From contig NZ_JBGVSA010000015.1 in the NCBI RefSeq assembly GCF_041807905.1, forward strand, positions 1 through 64,000: DNA of 64,000 nt. The letters are read 5' to 3'. Below, piece by piece: positions 1 to 7,604 of the stretch. The notes beneath the pieces are model-generated. The model ran no database searches and had not been told where the DNA came from. It saw only the letters and a list, made by a program, of their open reading frames with translations. This stretch comes from JBGVSA01 sp041807905. Its GTDB lineage: Bacteria > Pseudomonadota > Gammaproteobacteria > Burkholderiales > Rhodocyclaceae. Within the stretch, counting starts at the first letter, position 1; every line of letters begins with the position of its first letter. The position numbers and the translations under genes are program-made.

Positions 1-31
1 ACTCCCGCGACCTGACCGGCCTCACCGACAG

Positions 32-291
32 GCTTCGCAGCTCGCTTCGCTCGTACGCCGTCTCTCGACAGAGACGGCGTTAGGTTGTGGCTTCGCCCCC
101 TCCGATCGTTACCGCTGCTTACCGCGGAGAGCTTCGCAGCTCGCTTCGCTCGTACGCCGTCTCTCGACAGAGACGGCGTTAGGTTGTGGCTTCGCCCCCT
201 CCGATCGTTACCGCTGCTTACCGCGGAGAGCTTCGCAGCTCGCTTCGCTCGTACGCCGTCTCTCGACAGAGACGGCGTTGGGTTGTGGCTT
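32..291. repeat. 99-bp tandem repeat with hairpins, about 2.6 copies
   Basis: Two identical 99-bp units (32-130 and 131-229) are followed by a partial third unit starting at 230 that differs by one base before diverging near 296. Each unit contains a perfect 11-bp inverted repeat (acgccgtctct / agagacggcgt) with a 4-nt loop, at 55-80, 154-179 and 253-278. The array lies directly behind nrdA, so on the minus strand it would be transcribed as the nrdA 3' flank, probably between nrdA and an nrdB outside the window. No gene is supported here; the open frames through it exist because 99 is divisible by three. Confidence 0.9.
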
Positions 292-296
292 CGCCG

Positions 297-346
297 CAAC
301 CCCGACTGCTACGCCTGCCTACTGGCAGGCTTCGCAGTCGGGGTTG
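297..346 (-). other. Long perfect stem-loop spanning the nrdA stop codon
   Basis: A 13-bp outer stem (297-309 with 334-346) and a 7-bp inner stem (313-319 with 324-330) are separated by symmetric 3-nt bulges and closed by a 4-nt loop. The right arms are the last codons of nrdA, encoding the redox-active CEACQ tail, and the stop codon sits at 319-321 by the loop. No U-tract follows on the minus strand, so it does not look like a simple intrinsic terminator; transcript stabilisation or processing is possible. Confidence 0.75.
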
Positions 347-3207
347 TCAATGGAACAGAACTTCGCCGGTTCAGAGAGCTCGGCGTTGCTCGGCGTGGCT
401 GCTGCACTTGAGGCTGCGGCAGAGACACCGCCAGAGACCGGCACGGCGTTGAGTTCGCCGCCGCGACCGGTCGACTTCTCAGCAGCGGTGGCCGACAGCG
501 CGCGCAGGTAGTACGTCGTCTTCAGGCCGCGCAGCCATGCCAGCTTGTAGGTGTCGTCGAGCTTGCGACCGGAGGCGCCGGCCATGTAGATGTTCAGCGA
601 CTGCGCCTGGTCGATCCACTTCGAGCGACGCGATGCGCACTCCACGAGCCACTTCGGTTCGATCTCGAACGCGGTGGCGTAGAGGCGACGCAGGTCTTCC
701 GGCACGCGGTCGATGCGGGCCAGCGAACCGTCGAAGTACTTCAGGTCAGCGACCATCACCTCGTCCCACAGGCCGAGCTTCTTCAGGTCGCGCACGAGGT
801 TCTCGTTGGTGACGGTGAACTCGCCCGACAGGTTGGACTTCACGAACAGGTTCTGGAAGGTCGGCTCGATACAGGCATCCACACCGACAATGTTGGAGAT
901 CGTCGCCGTCGGCGCAATCGCCACGCAGTTGGAGTTACGCATGCCGACCTGCTTGATCCGGCTGCGCAGCGCGTCCCAGTCCATCGTCGAGGAACGGTCG
1001 ACTTCGACGTAACCGCCGCGCTCCTGCGCCAGCAGTTCGAGCGAATCCAGAGGCAGGATGCCGCGATCCCACAGCGAACCTTCGAAGGAACTGTAGCGAC
1101 CACGTTCTTCGGCCAGCTCGGTAGACGCCCAGTAGGCGTAGTAGCAGACGGCTTCCATCGAACGATCGGCGAACTCCACCGCCTCTTGCGAAGCGTAGGG
1201 AATGCGCTGGGCGTGCAGGCAGTCCTGGAACCCCATGATGCCCATGCCGACCGGGCGGTGGCGCAGGTTGGAGTTACGCGCCTTGTCGACGGCGTAGTAA
1301 TTGATGTCGACCACGTTATCCAGCATGCGCATGGCGATGCGGATGGTGCTGCGCAGCTTGCCGTGGTCCAGCACCTTCTTGCCGCCCTCGTCCTTGAGGT
1401 GGGCAATCAGGTTCACCGAGCCGAGGTTGCACACGGCGATTTCGGTGTCCGAAGTGTTCAGCGTGATCTCGGTACACAGGTTGGAGCTGTGGACCACGCC
1501 AACGTGCGACTGCGGCGAACGGATGTTGCACGGGTCCTTGAAGGTGATCCACGGATGACCCGTTTCGAACAGCATCGTCAGCATCTTGCGCCACAGCGAC
1601 AGCGCCGGCACGCGACGGAAGAGCTTGATCTCGCCGGCGTCGGCGCGGCGTTCGTATTCGACGTAGGCCGCCTCGAATTCCTTGCCCCACTTGTCGTGCA
1701 GATCAGGCACGTCGGACGGCGAGAACAGCGTCCAGTCGCGCGCTTCCATCACGCGCTTCATGAACAGGTCGGGAATCCAGTTCGCCGTGTTCATGTCGTG
1801 GGTACGACGGCGCTCGTCACCGGTGTTCTTGCGCAGGTCGAGGAACTCCTCGATGTCCAGGTGCCACGTCTCGAGGTACGCACACACCGCGCCCTTGCGC
1901 TTGCCGCCCTGGTTGACCGCCACGGCGGTGTCGTTGACCACCTTCAGGAACGGGATCACCCCCTGGCTCTTGCCGTTGGTGCCCTTGATGCGCGAACCCA
2001 GCGCGCGCACCGGCGTCCAGTCGTTGCCCAGGCCACCGGCAAACTTCTGCAGCAGCGCGTTTTCCTTGATCGCCTGGTAGATCCCGTCGAGATCGTCGTC
2101 GACCGTCGTCAGGTAGCACGACGACAGTTGCGAGTGCAGCGTGCCGGCGTTGAACAGCGTCGGCGTCGAGCTCATGAAGTCGAACTTCGACAGCACCGTG
2201 TAGAACTCGATGGCGCGCGCTTCGCGATCCTTCTCGCCCAGCGCAAGGCCCATCGCCACGCGCATGAAAAACACCTGCGGCAGTTCGATGCGGCGCTCTT
2301 CGATGTGCAGGAAGTAACGGTCATACAACGTCTGCAGGCCGAGGTAGCCGAACTGCAGGTCGCGCGAGTAATCGATGGCCGACGCCAGGCGGGCCAGATC
2401 GTATTCGGCCAGACGCGGGTCGAGCAGTTCCGCCTCGATACCCAGCTTGACGTACTTGGGGAAGTACTCGGCGTAACGGGTCTCCATCGCGCCCTGTGCG
2501 ACTTCCTCGCCCAGTACCTCCAGGCGGATCACGTGCAGTTGCAGACGCGCCGTGACGTAGTTGTAGTCCGGGTCCTTCTCGATGAGCGTGCGGGCAGCCA
2601 GGATCAGCGCGCGACGCACTTCGTCGATCGGCACGCCGTCGTACAGATTGCGCAGGGCGGATTCCAGGATCGCCGCCGGGCTGACGTGGTCACCCAGGCC
2701 GATGCAGGCCGACTCGACCAGCGCATGGAGCGCCACCATGTCGAGCGGACGACGCACGCCGTTATCGACCACGTTGAGCGAAACCTGCCCCACCTGCGAG
2801 GCCACGCGTGCACGCTCGGCCGAACGCTTCTCGCGGTACAGCACATAGGCGCGGGCCACGTCGTGTTCGCCCGAACGCATCAGCGCCAGCTCGACCTGGT
2901 CCTGCACGTCTTCAATATGGAAGGTGCCGCCAGCGGGCTGGCGACGCACCAGCGCCTTGACCACTGCGTCGGTCAGTTGAGCGACCACGTCGCGCACGCG
3001 CGCCGACACGGCACCGTGCGAGCCTTCGACCGCCAGGAACGCCTTGGTCATCGCCACCGCAATCTTGTTCGGCTCGAACGGAACCACCGAACCGTTGCGG
3101 CGAAGGATCTTGTAGTCGGCGTATTCGGAACTCCCGCCGGCCGTGGTCGGGGTGCTGCCTTCGACCACGTGATTCGACGTGGTGGCAGGGTTGGTCGCAA
3201 GCTGCAT
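319..3207 (-). CDS. nrdA: Ribonucleoside-diphosphate reductase class I, alpha subunit
   Basis: Reduces ribonucleoside diphosphates to deoxyribonucleotides together with the NrdB radical subunit. The 962-residue protein has an N-terminal ATP-cone (about 32-123) and a second ATP-cone-like stretch (about 147-240), the two-cone layout known from Pseudomonas aeruginosa NrdA of similar length. Active-site residues are visible: the redox pair near C364 (QLSSCYL) and C593 (AVCNLG), the thiyl-radical C578 with E580 (NLCTEI), and the C-terminal shuttle cysteines C958 and C961. The ATG at 3207 follows a gaggagag ribosome site. nrdB is not in the window and should lie to the left. Upstream sites suggest NrdR and possibly DnaA control. 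Confidence 0.97.
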   Translation of the reverse strand: MQLATNPATTSNHVVEGSTPTTAGGSSEYADYKILRRNGSVVPFEPNKIAVAMTKAFLAVEGSHGAVSARVRDVVAQLTDAVVKALVRRQPAGGTFHIEDVQDQVELALMRSGEHDVARAYVLYREKRSAERARVASQVGQVSLNVVDNGVRRPLDMVALHALVESACIGLGDHVSPAAILESALRNLYDGVPIDEVRRALILAARTLIEKDPDYNYVTARLQLHVIRLEVLGEEVAQGAMETRYAEYFPKYVKLGIEAELLDPRLAEYDLARLASAIDYSRDLQFGYLGLQTLYDRYFLHIEERRIELPQVFFMRVAMGLALGEKDREARAIEFYTVLSKFDFMSSTPTLFNAGTLHSQLSSCYLTTVDDDLDGIYQAIKENALLQKFAGGLGNDWTPVRALGSRIKGTNGKSQGVIPFLKVVNDTAVAVNQGGKRKGAVCAYLETWHLDIEEFLDLRKNTGDERRRTHDMNTANWIPDLFMKRVMEARDWTLFSPSDVPDLHDKWGKEFEAAYVEYERRADAGEIKLFRRVPALSLWRKMLTMLFETGHPWITFKDPCNIRSPQSHVGVVHSSNLCTEITLNTSDTEIAVCNLGSVNLIAHLKDEGGKKVLDHGKLRSTIRIAMRMLDNVVDINYYAVDKARNSNLRHRPVGMGIMGFQDCLHAQRIPYASQEAVEFADRSMEAVCYYAYWASTELAEERGRYSSFEGSLWDRGILPLDSLELLAQERGGYVEVDRSSTMDWDALRSRIKQVGMRNSNCVAIAPTATISNIVGVDACIEPTFQNLFVKSNLSGEFTVTNENLVRDLKKLGLWDEVMVADLKYFDGSLARIDRVPEDLRRLYATAFEIEPKWLVECASRRSKWIDQAQSLNIYMAGASGRKLDDTYKLAWLRGLKTTYYLRALSATAAEKSTGRGGELNAVPVSGGVSAAASSAAATPSNAELSEPAKFCSIDNPDCEACQ

Positions 3208-3312
3208 GAATACTCTCCTCGGGATCTAAGACGCTCGACGGGCCATGCGGATGCGCATCCGAATGGCCCGTCAAGACGCTTGCTAGCTGACTGTGTTTTG
3301 TGCCTTGAGCTA

Positions 3313-3353
3313 CTAGATGTAGTAGCCGAAGGCCGATATGCAACTAATTCTAG
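3313..3353 (-). promoter_or_regulatory. Pair of NrdR-box-like palindromes
   Basis: CTAGATGTAG (3313-3322) and CTAATTCTAG (3344-3353) both fit the CwAtATaTwG core of NrdR boxes. They start 31 bp apart, about three helical turns, which is the spacing NrdR tandem sites normally show. They lie 106-146 bp upstream of the nrdA start. NrdR represses reductase genes when dATP is high. The match is seen in the sequence; binding is inferred. Confidence 0.7.
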
Positions 3354-3396
3354 TGACGCTCGCTCGTTCTGACAAGAATGAAATGTTCTTCACTTC

Positions 3397-3511
3397 TTAT
3401 CCACGGACTTATCTACAGGCGGGATGACTTGCCCGCCCAGCCACCAAGCGAGATTGAGGGAAGTCGACAAAAAAAACGGGGCGGCCGAAGCGGCACGCCC
3501 GTTGTGGATAG
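3397..3511. promoter_or_regulatory. Cluster of DnaA-box-like 9-mers
   Basis: TTATCCACG (3397-3405), TTATCTACA (3409-3417) and, on the other strand, CTATCCACA (3503-3511) each match the DnaA box TTATCCACA in eight of nine positions. The first two are in direct orientation 12 bp apart, upstream of the NrdR-like pair. DnaA is known to regulate nrdAB in Escherichia coli through such boxes, so a similar cell-cycle link is plausible here but only inferred. Confidence 0.45.
3470..3503 (-). terminator. Intrinsic terminator after ampD
   Basis: Read on the minus strand, a GC-rich imperfect stem (acggg...ccccgt, with a cttc loop) is followed by a run of at least seven T residues. It lies about 60 bp beyond the ampD stop and separates ampD from the nrdA control region. 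Confidence 0.75.
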
Positions 3512-3565
3512 CTTTGGATCACGGCCGTCGATGCTGCGCCGCGAAATCAACGATCGGATTTACAC

Positions 3566-4150
3566 CTAGACACCCGCGTAACGACTGAGCAGTTCCTCTC
3601 GCACGGCCAGCAACGCACGGAATCGTTGCCATTCAAAACACGGTCCGGGGTCGGTCTTGCGCCCAGGTGCGATGTCGCTGTGTCCGGCGATGTCGATCAG
3701 CGATGGATGCGCCAGGCGCAAGCGGGCCACGAGTCCGGCCAGCGCTTCATATTGAGCGGCCGTGAATGGCAGCGTGTCGCAGCCTTCCAGCTCGATGCCG
3801 ATGGAAAAGTCATTGCAGCGCTCGCGCCCTTGCCAGGTCGACACCCCCGCATGCCACGCGCGTTCGGCGGTCGACACGAACTGCACCAGGGCGCCATCGC
3901 GCCGGATGACGAAATGCGCCGACACGCGCAACTGATGGATGCCTTCGTAATAGGGATGCTCGGCCGGATTGAGCCGGTTGGTGAACAACTGTTCGATGCC
4001 GGGGCCGCCGAACTGATCGGGCGGCAGACTGATGGCATGGATAACGATGAGGCTGGGTTCGACGCCATCCGGGCGCGCATCGAAATTCGGCGAATCGACG
4101 CGATGTGCGCCGGGGAGCCACCCATGTGATTCGGTCAATGCGAGGGACAT
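3566..4150 (-). CDS. ampD: 1,6-anhydro-N-acetylmuramyl-L-alanine amidase AmpD
   Basis: Cytoplasmic amidase of peptidoglycan recycling that removes the peptide from anhydro-muropeptides; in many Gram-negatives it also controls AmpR-dependent beta-lactamase induction. The 194-residue product is normal for AmpD (Amidase_2 fold). The zinc ligands H38 (VIHAIS), H157 (AGHSDI) and D167 (KTDPGP) are present, with K165 and E120 at catalytic positions. The ATG at 4150 gives the expected MSLALTESHGW start; the reading frame stays open upstream but that part has no family similarity. No AmpR or beta-lactamase gene lies nearby. Confidence 0.93.
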   Translation of the reverse strand: MSLALTESHGWLPGAHRVDSPNFDARPDGVEPSLIVIHAISLPPDQFGGPGIEQLFTNRLNPAEHPYYEGIHQLRVSAHFVIRRDGALVQFVSTAERAWHAGVSTWQGRERCNDFSIGIELEGCDTLPFTAAQYEALAGLVARLRLAHPSLIDIAGHSDIAPGRKTDPGPCFEWQRFRALLAVREELLSRYAGV

Positions 4151-4327
4151 GTTGGCAACGCCGCTCGATGGGATAACGCGATTATGCCTCGCGTCGCCCG
4201 CATGTGCCGCGCCCGATCGCCACCGCGCCGCCCATCGATCAGAAAACTCCCACAATCACGAGACGACTGCCGCAAAGCGCGTACTCTGGCAGCCGCCTAG
4301 CATCATTCCTTTTGCGCAGGCTCCATC

Positions 4328-4768
4328 ATGAAACGTATCGCCCTCCTTTTCGGCGCCCTTCTTCTTTCCGCCTGCCAGACGCTAACGCCGCAGAGCACCG
4401 ACGATCGTCTTACCGCCCGCCCCTATCGCGGCTACATCGAAAGCGGCGGCACCCTGGTCCCGGCTATCACGCGCTTCACCCAATCGGACGACGGCTCCAT
4501 GACGGGCAGCTACTCGGCGCAGGAAGAAGACGAAGACGAACCGACGCCGGGTACGCTCACCCAATGCCGCGCCGTAGGCGAACGCCAACTCCAGTGCATC
4601 TGGAAGGACAAGTACGGCGATGGCAAGGCGAGCTTCGTCTTCGCCCGCGACTACTCGCAGTTCTTCGGTGCCTGGACGGCCGATCACGACGCCAGCGACA
4701 CGCCGGGGCTGTACAAGTGGATGGGACGCCAGCGCTCTTCGTGCTGCGCCTGTGGTTGTGGCGGATAA
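4328..4768 (+). CDS. Hypothetical lipoprotein with cysteine-rich C-terminus
   Basis: A 146-residue protein with a lipoprotein signal: a short positive start, a hydrophobic stretch and the lipobox LSAC, making C17 the probable lipidated residue. The body is polar, with an acidic patch (EEDEDE) and repeated aromatic residues that suggest a small beta-rich domain. The last ten residues are SSCCACGCGG, an unusual cluster of four cysteines that could bind a metal or be oxidised in the periplasm. I do not recognise the family. It is 31 bp upstream of the VOC gene on the same strand and may be cotranscribed with it. Confidence 0.75.
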   Translation: MKRIALLFGALLLSACQTLTPQSTDDRLTARPYRGYIESGGTLVPAITRFTQSDDGSMTGSYSAQEEDEDEPTPGTLTQCRAVGERQLQCIWKDKYGDGKASFVFARDYSQFFGAWTADHDASDTPGLYKWMGRQRSSCCACGCGG

Positions 4769-4799
4769 TCTGCCATCGCTCACTCGCCGGAGGCCTTCA

Positions 4800-5213
4800 A
4801 TGAAACCCGTCGTCAGCATGATCACCCTCGGCGTCGCCGATCTCGAACGTGCCACGCGCTTCTATCAGGAGGGTCTGGGCCTGCCACGCCACCCGGTGGA
4901 CTCGGAAGGCGTGGCTTTCTTCGAGCTGGCCGGCGCATGGCTGTCGCTCTTCCCTTGGGACGAACTGGCGCGCGACGCACAGGTCGCGGCCGACGGCTCC
5001 GGCTTCCGCGGCATCACCCTGGCGCACAATGTCGGCAGCCCGGAAGAAGTCGACGCCGTTCTCGCGCAGGCAGTTGCTGCCGGCGCAAAACTCATCAAAC
5101 CCGGGCAGAAAGTGTTCTGGGGCGGTTACTCGGGCTACTTTGCCGACCTCGACGGTCACCTTTGGGAAGTCGCCCACAACCCATTCATGCACATCGGACC
5201 AGACATCGGTTGA
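4800..5213 (+). CDS. VOC (glyoxalase/dioxygenase-fold) family protein
   Basis: A 137-residue single-chain member of the vicinal oxygen chelate superfamily. The typical opening MITLGVADLERATRFYQ-type strand-helix and the closing pattern YFADLDGHLWEVAHNP, whose glutamate is usually a metal ligand, are both present. Such proteins include glyoxalases, dioxygenases and fosfomycin or bleomycin resistance proteins; the sequence does not say which, and the two-domain enzymes are longer. The ATG at 4800 was chosen because family similarity begins there. It is preceded by the lipoprotein gene and converges on nnr. Confidence 0.85.
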   Translation: MKPVVSMITLGVADLERATRFYQEGLGLPRHPVDSEGVAFFELAGAWLSLFPWDELARDAQVAADGSGFRGITLAHNVGSPEEVDAVLAQAVAAGAKLIKPGQKVFWGGYSGYFADLDGHLWEVAHNPFMHIGPDIG

Positions 5214-5243
5214 TGTCGGCCGACGCGCGCTGGACGAGATGCC

Positions 5244-6731
5244 TCAGACCGCCCGCGCCGCGATCCACGCATTGAGCAGGCGACGGCCGGCGTCGGCCAG
5301 TTCTCCCGCTGTCAGGCCGATCGGTCCGACGCCCTCTTTCAACAACAAGTCCGCGGCGGCGCCATGCAGATGGACCGCAGCGGGCAATGCGGCCTCCGCC
5401 GGCCAGCCCTGCGCCAACAGGGCCACGATAAAGCCGGCCAGCACATCTCCCGTACCCGCCGTCGCCAGTCCGGCATGACCGCTGGTGTTGATGGACCAGC
5501 CCCCTTGCGGCGTGGCGACGATGCTGCCGCACCCCTTGAGCACCACGTGCGCGCGCAAGCTCTGCGCGATCTCCACCGCAGCGGCGATACGACTCGCCTG
5601 CACGGCATGCGTATCACGTCGCAACAGGCGTCCCGCTTCGGCCGGATGCGGCGTCAACACCGTCGGCCGTCGCCGAGCCTGGAGCAACGTGACCAACGCC
5701 GGCTGCGCCCCCAGCAAATTCAGGCCGTCGGCATCGATGATCAGCGGGCCGTCGAAGGCCAGCGCCCGCCGCATGATCTGCAGCGCCGCCTCGCTCTGCC
5801 CCAGCCCACAGCCGACCAGCAGCGCACTGGCCAGTTGAGGCACGTCGCCCGCCGGCCGCAGCATCAGCTCCGGCTGGAGCACATCGACACTCAGCACTTG
5901 CGCATCGAGCATACCGACATACACGCGCCCCGCCCCCAATCGCAAGGCCGCGCGACCAGCCAGCAAGGCTGCGCCAGCCATGCCGGCGGCGCCGCCGACG
6001 ATGCCGGCTTCGCCATGCGTGCCCTTGTGCGAATTGCGCGCTCGCGGCTTGAGCCAGGCTGCGAACGAATCCGGCTGGATCACCCGGCCGCCGCCGGCCT
6101 TGTCCAGATCGAGTTCGAGGTCGTGCACGCTGCACGTGCCGCAATGGTCCGGGCCATCGAGCGTGAGCAGTCCCGGTTTGGCGGCAATGAAAGTCGCCGT
6201 ATGCGTTGCGCGTACTGCAACGCCGTACACGACGCCGGTATCGGCATCCAGGCCCGAAGGCACGTCGAGCGACAACACCGGGCACGAGAAAGCATTGATG
6301 CGCTCGATCCATTCCGCGAGCCGCCCTTCGACGGGGCGCGTGACGCCGATCCCCAATAGCGCATCAACCACCAATGCCCACTGGCCGCCGACGAAGTCAT
6401 CGACGACGCTGCCGCCTGCTGCCATCCATGCGCCGTAAGCGGCAGCCGCATCCGGCGGCAGGCGATCAGGGTCGGCCATACTGGCGACCACCACTTCGCG
6501 CCCGGCTTCGCGCAGCAAACGCGCCACCACATAACCATCGCCACCGTTGTTGCCCGGCCCGGCCACCACCAGCACGACACCTTCACGCTCACCGAAAAGC
6601 GCCAGCGCGCACCGCGCTGCCGCCAGCCCGGCACGCTCCATGAGCGGGGGAGAAGCATTTACGCCTTGGGCGGCTTCGATACGGCGGATGTCGGCGACGG
6701 GAAGGATGCGTTGGGCAGTGTGCGCATTCAC
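5244..6731 (-). CDS. nnr: Bifunctional NAD(P)HX epimerase / ADP-dependent dehydratase
   Basis: Repairs hydrated NADH and NADPH: the N-terminal YjeF domain epimerises S/R-NAD(P)HX and the C-terminal carbohydrate-kinase-like domain dehydrates the S form using ADP. The 495 residues match the fused family. The N-domain shows GPGNNGGDG (nucleotide loop) and the C-domain shows TAGTGDVLAGF, the characteristic dehydratase motif. Translation starts at a GTG (6731) that overlaps the stop of the upstream protease gene by four bases (GTGA), implying translational coupling. It converges on the VOC gene. Confidence 0.93.
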   Translation of the reverse strand: MNAHTAQRILPVADIRRIEAAQGVNASPPLMERAGLAAARCALALFGEREGVVLVVAGPGNNGGDGYVVARLLREAGREVVVASMADPDRLPPDAAAAYGAWMAAGGSVVDDFVGGQWALVVDALLGIGVTRPVEGRLAEWIERINAFSCPVLSLDVPSGLDADTGVVYGVAVRATHTATFIAAKPGLLTLDGPDHCGTCSVHDLELDLDKAGGGRVIQPDSFAAWLKPRARNSHKGTHGEAGIVGGAAGMAGAALLAGRAALRLGAGRVYVGMLDAQVLSVDVLQPELMLRPAGDVPQLASALLVGCGLGQSEAALQIMRRALAFDGPLIIDADGLNLLGAQPALVTLLQARRRPTVLTPHPAEAGRLLRRDTHAVQASRIAAAVEIAQSLRAHVVLKGCGSIVATPQGGWSINTSGHAGLATAGTGDVLAGFIVALLAQGWPAEAALPAAVHLHGAAADLLLKEGVGPIGLTAGELADAGRRLLNAWIAARAV

Positions 6732-7531
6732 GGTGATGAGGTCCGGGCGGCTTTGATCAGGTCCTGAAGATACTTCGCCGGGACAGCATAACTGATGCCC
6801 GACGGCTGGCTGAGTGCACTTTCTCGCGTGCCCTTGATGAACACCATGTTCAGGATGCCGACCACCTCACCCGTTTCGGGTTCGAACATCGGGCTTCCGC
6901 TATGTCCAGGGTATGCCGTCGCGTCGAGCTGGAAAATGTCGAACGGGCCCGCCGACAATTGGCGCACCGTGCGTGCATCGAGATCGCGCGCGCGCGTGAC
7001 AGGAATGCCGATGGGCGCGACGGCCGACACGATGCCACGATGCGTCACAGGAAAGAGCCCCAGCACATCGCCCATCGGAAAGCCCGTAAAAGCGATCGCG
7101 TCGCCCTCGTGCACCGCTGCGCTGTCACCGATCTTCAGTGCGGGCAGTGGCGCTCCACCAGCGAGCTTGAGCAGCACGAGGTCATGAGCCGGATCGGACG
7201 ACACTTTGCTCACCTCGCGCACCGCGGCGACGGTTGCGCCCGCCACGGGGATCGCAATCGCGAGCGTCTCTAACCGGTTGGTATCGAGCAATTCGGGCAC
7301 CACGTGGAAGTTGGTCGCCACCAGCGTGCCGTCGCCCACCGCGAAGCCTGTACCGAGTACGCGGAACTGTGGATTGCGCCCCGGTTGCACAGTGCCCACG
7401 GCAACGATGGACGCACGCATGCGCGCCACGCTCGTCGGCAGATCGGCCGCGACTGCGGCGCCACAGAGCAGCGGCAAGGACAGCGCGGCGAGCAGCATAC
7501 GGCGACGGGCGAGGTGGACAATGGCAGTCAT
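6728..7531 (-). CDS. Exported trypsin-like serine protease
   Basis: A 267-residue protein with a probable signal peptide (positive RRR, hydrophobic core, cleavage near GAAVAA) and a single trypsin-like domain of the DegP/S1C type. The catalytic triad is visible as H in TNFHVV, D in AHDLVLL and S in PGHSGSPM. No PDZ domain follows, unlike DegP or DegQ, so it is a minimal protease. The ATG at 7531 puts the signal peptide at the N-terminus; a second ATG eleven codons on would shorten the n-region. It is coupled to nnr and lies 73 bp downstream of the transglycosylase gene. The substrate is unknown. Confidence 0.85.
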   Translation of the reverse strand: MTAIVHLARRRMLLAALSLPLLCGAAVAADLPTSVARMRASIVAVGTVQPGRNPQFRVLGTGFAVGDGTLVATNFHVVPELLDTNRLETLAIAIPVAGATVAAVREVSKVSSDPAHDLVLLKLAGGAPLPALKIGDSAAVHEGDAIAFTGFPMGDVLGLFPVTHRGIVSAVAPIGIPVTRARDLDARTVRQLSAGPFDIFQLDATAYPGHSGSPMFEPETGEVVGILNMVFIKGTRESALSQPSGISYAVPAKYLQDLIKAARTSSP

Positions 7532-7604
7532 GCGGACTCCTGTCTGTATACATATAGAGGGATCGCGCGCAGCGCGTGAAAAAAGCACGCGCACGCCGGG
7601 CGAT

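Noticed and set aside
85..411. Open frame with repeated peptides across the 99-bp array
   Set aside because: The repeat is in frame only because 99 is divisible by three, the frame runs antisense into nrdA, and there is no ribosome site.
1186..3372. 728-residue open frame antisense to nrdA
   Set aside because: It mirrors nrdA through GC-rich third positions, has no recognisable domain, and its residue mix (many His, Arg, Val, Gln) is typical of antisense frames.
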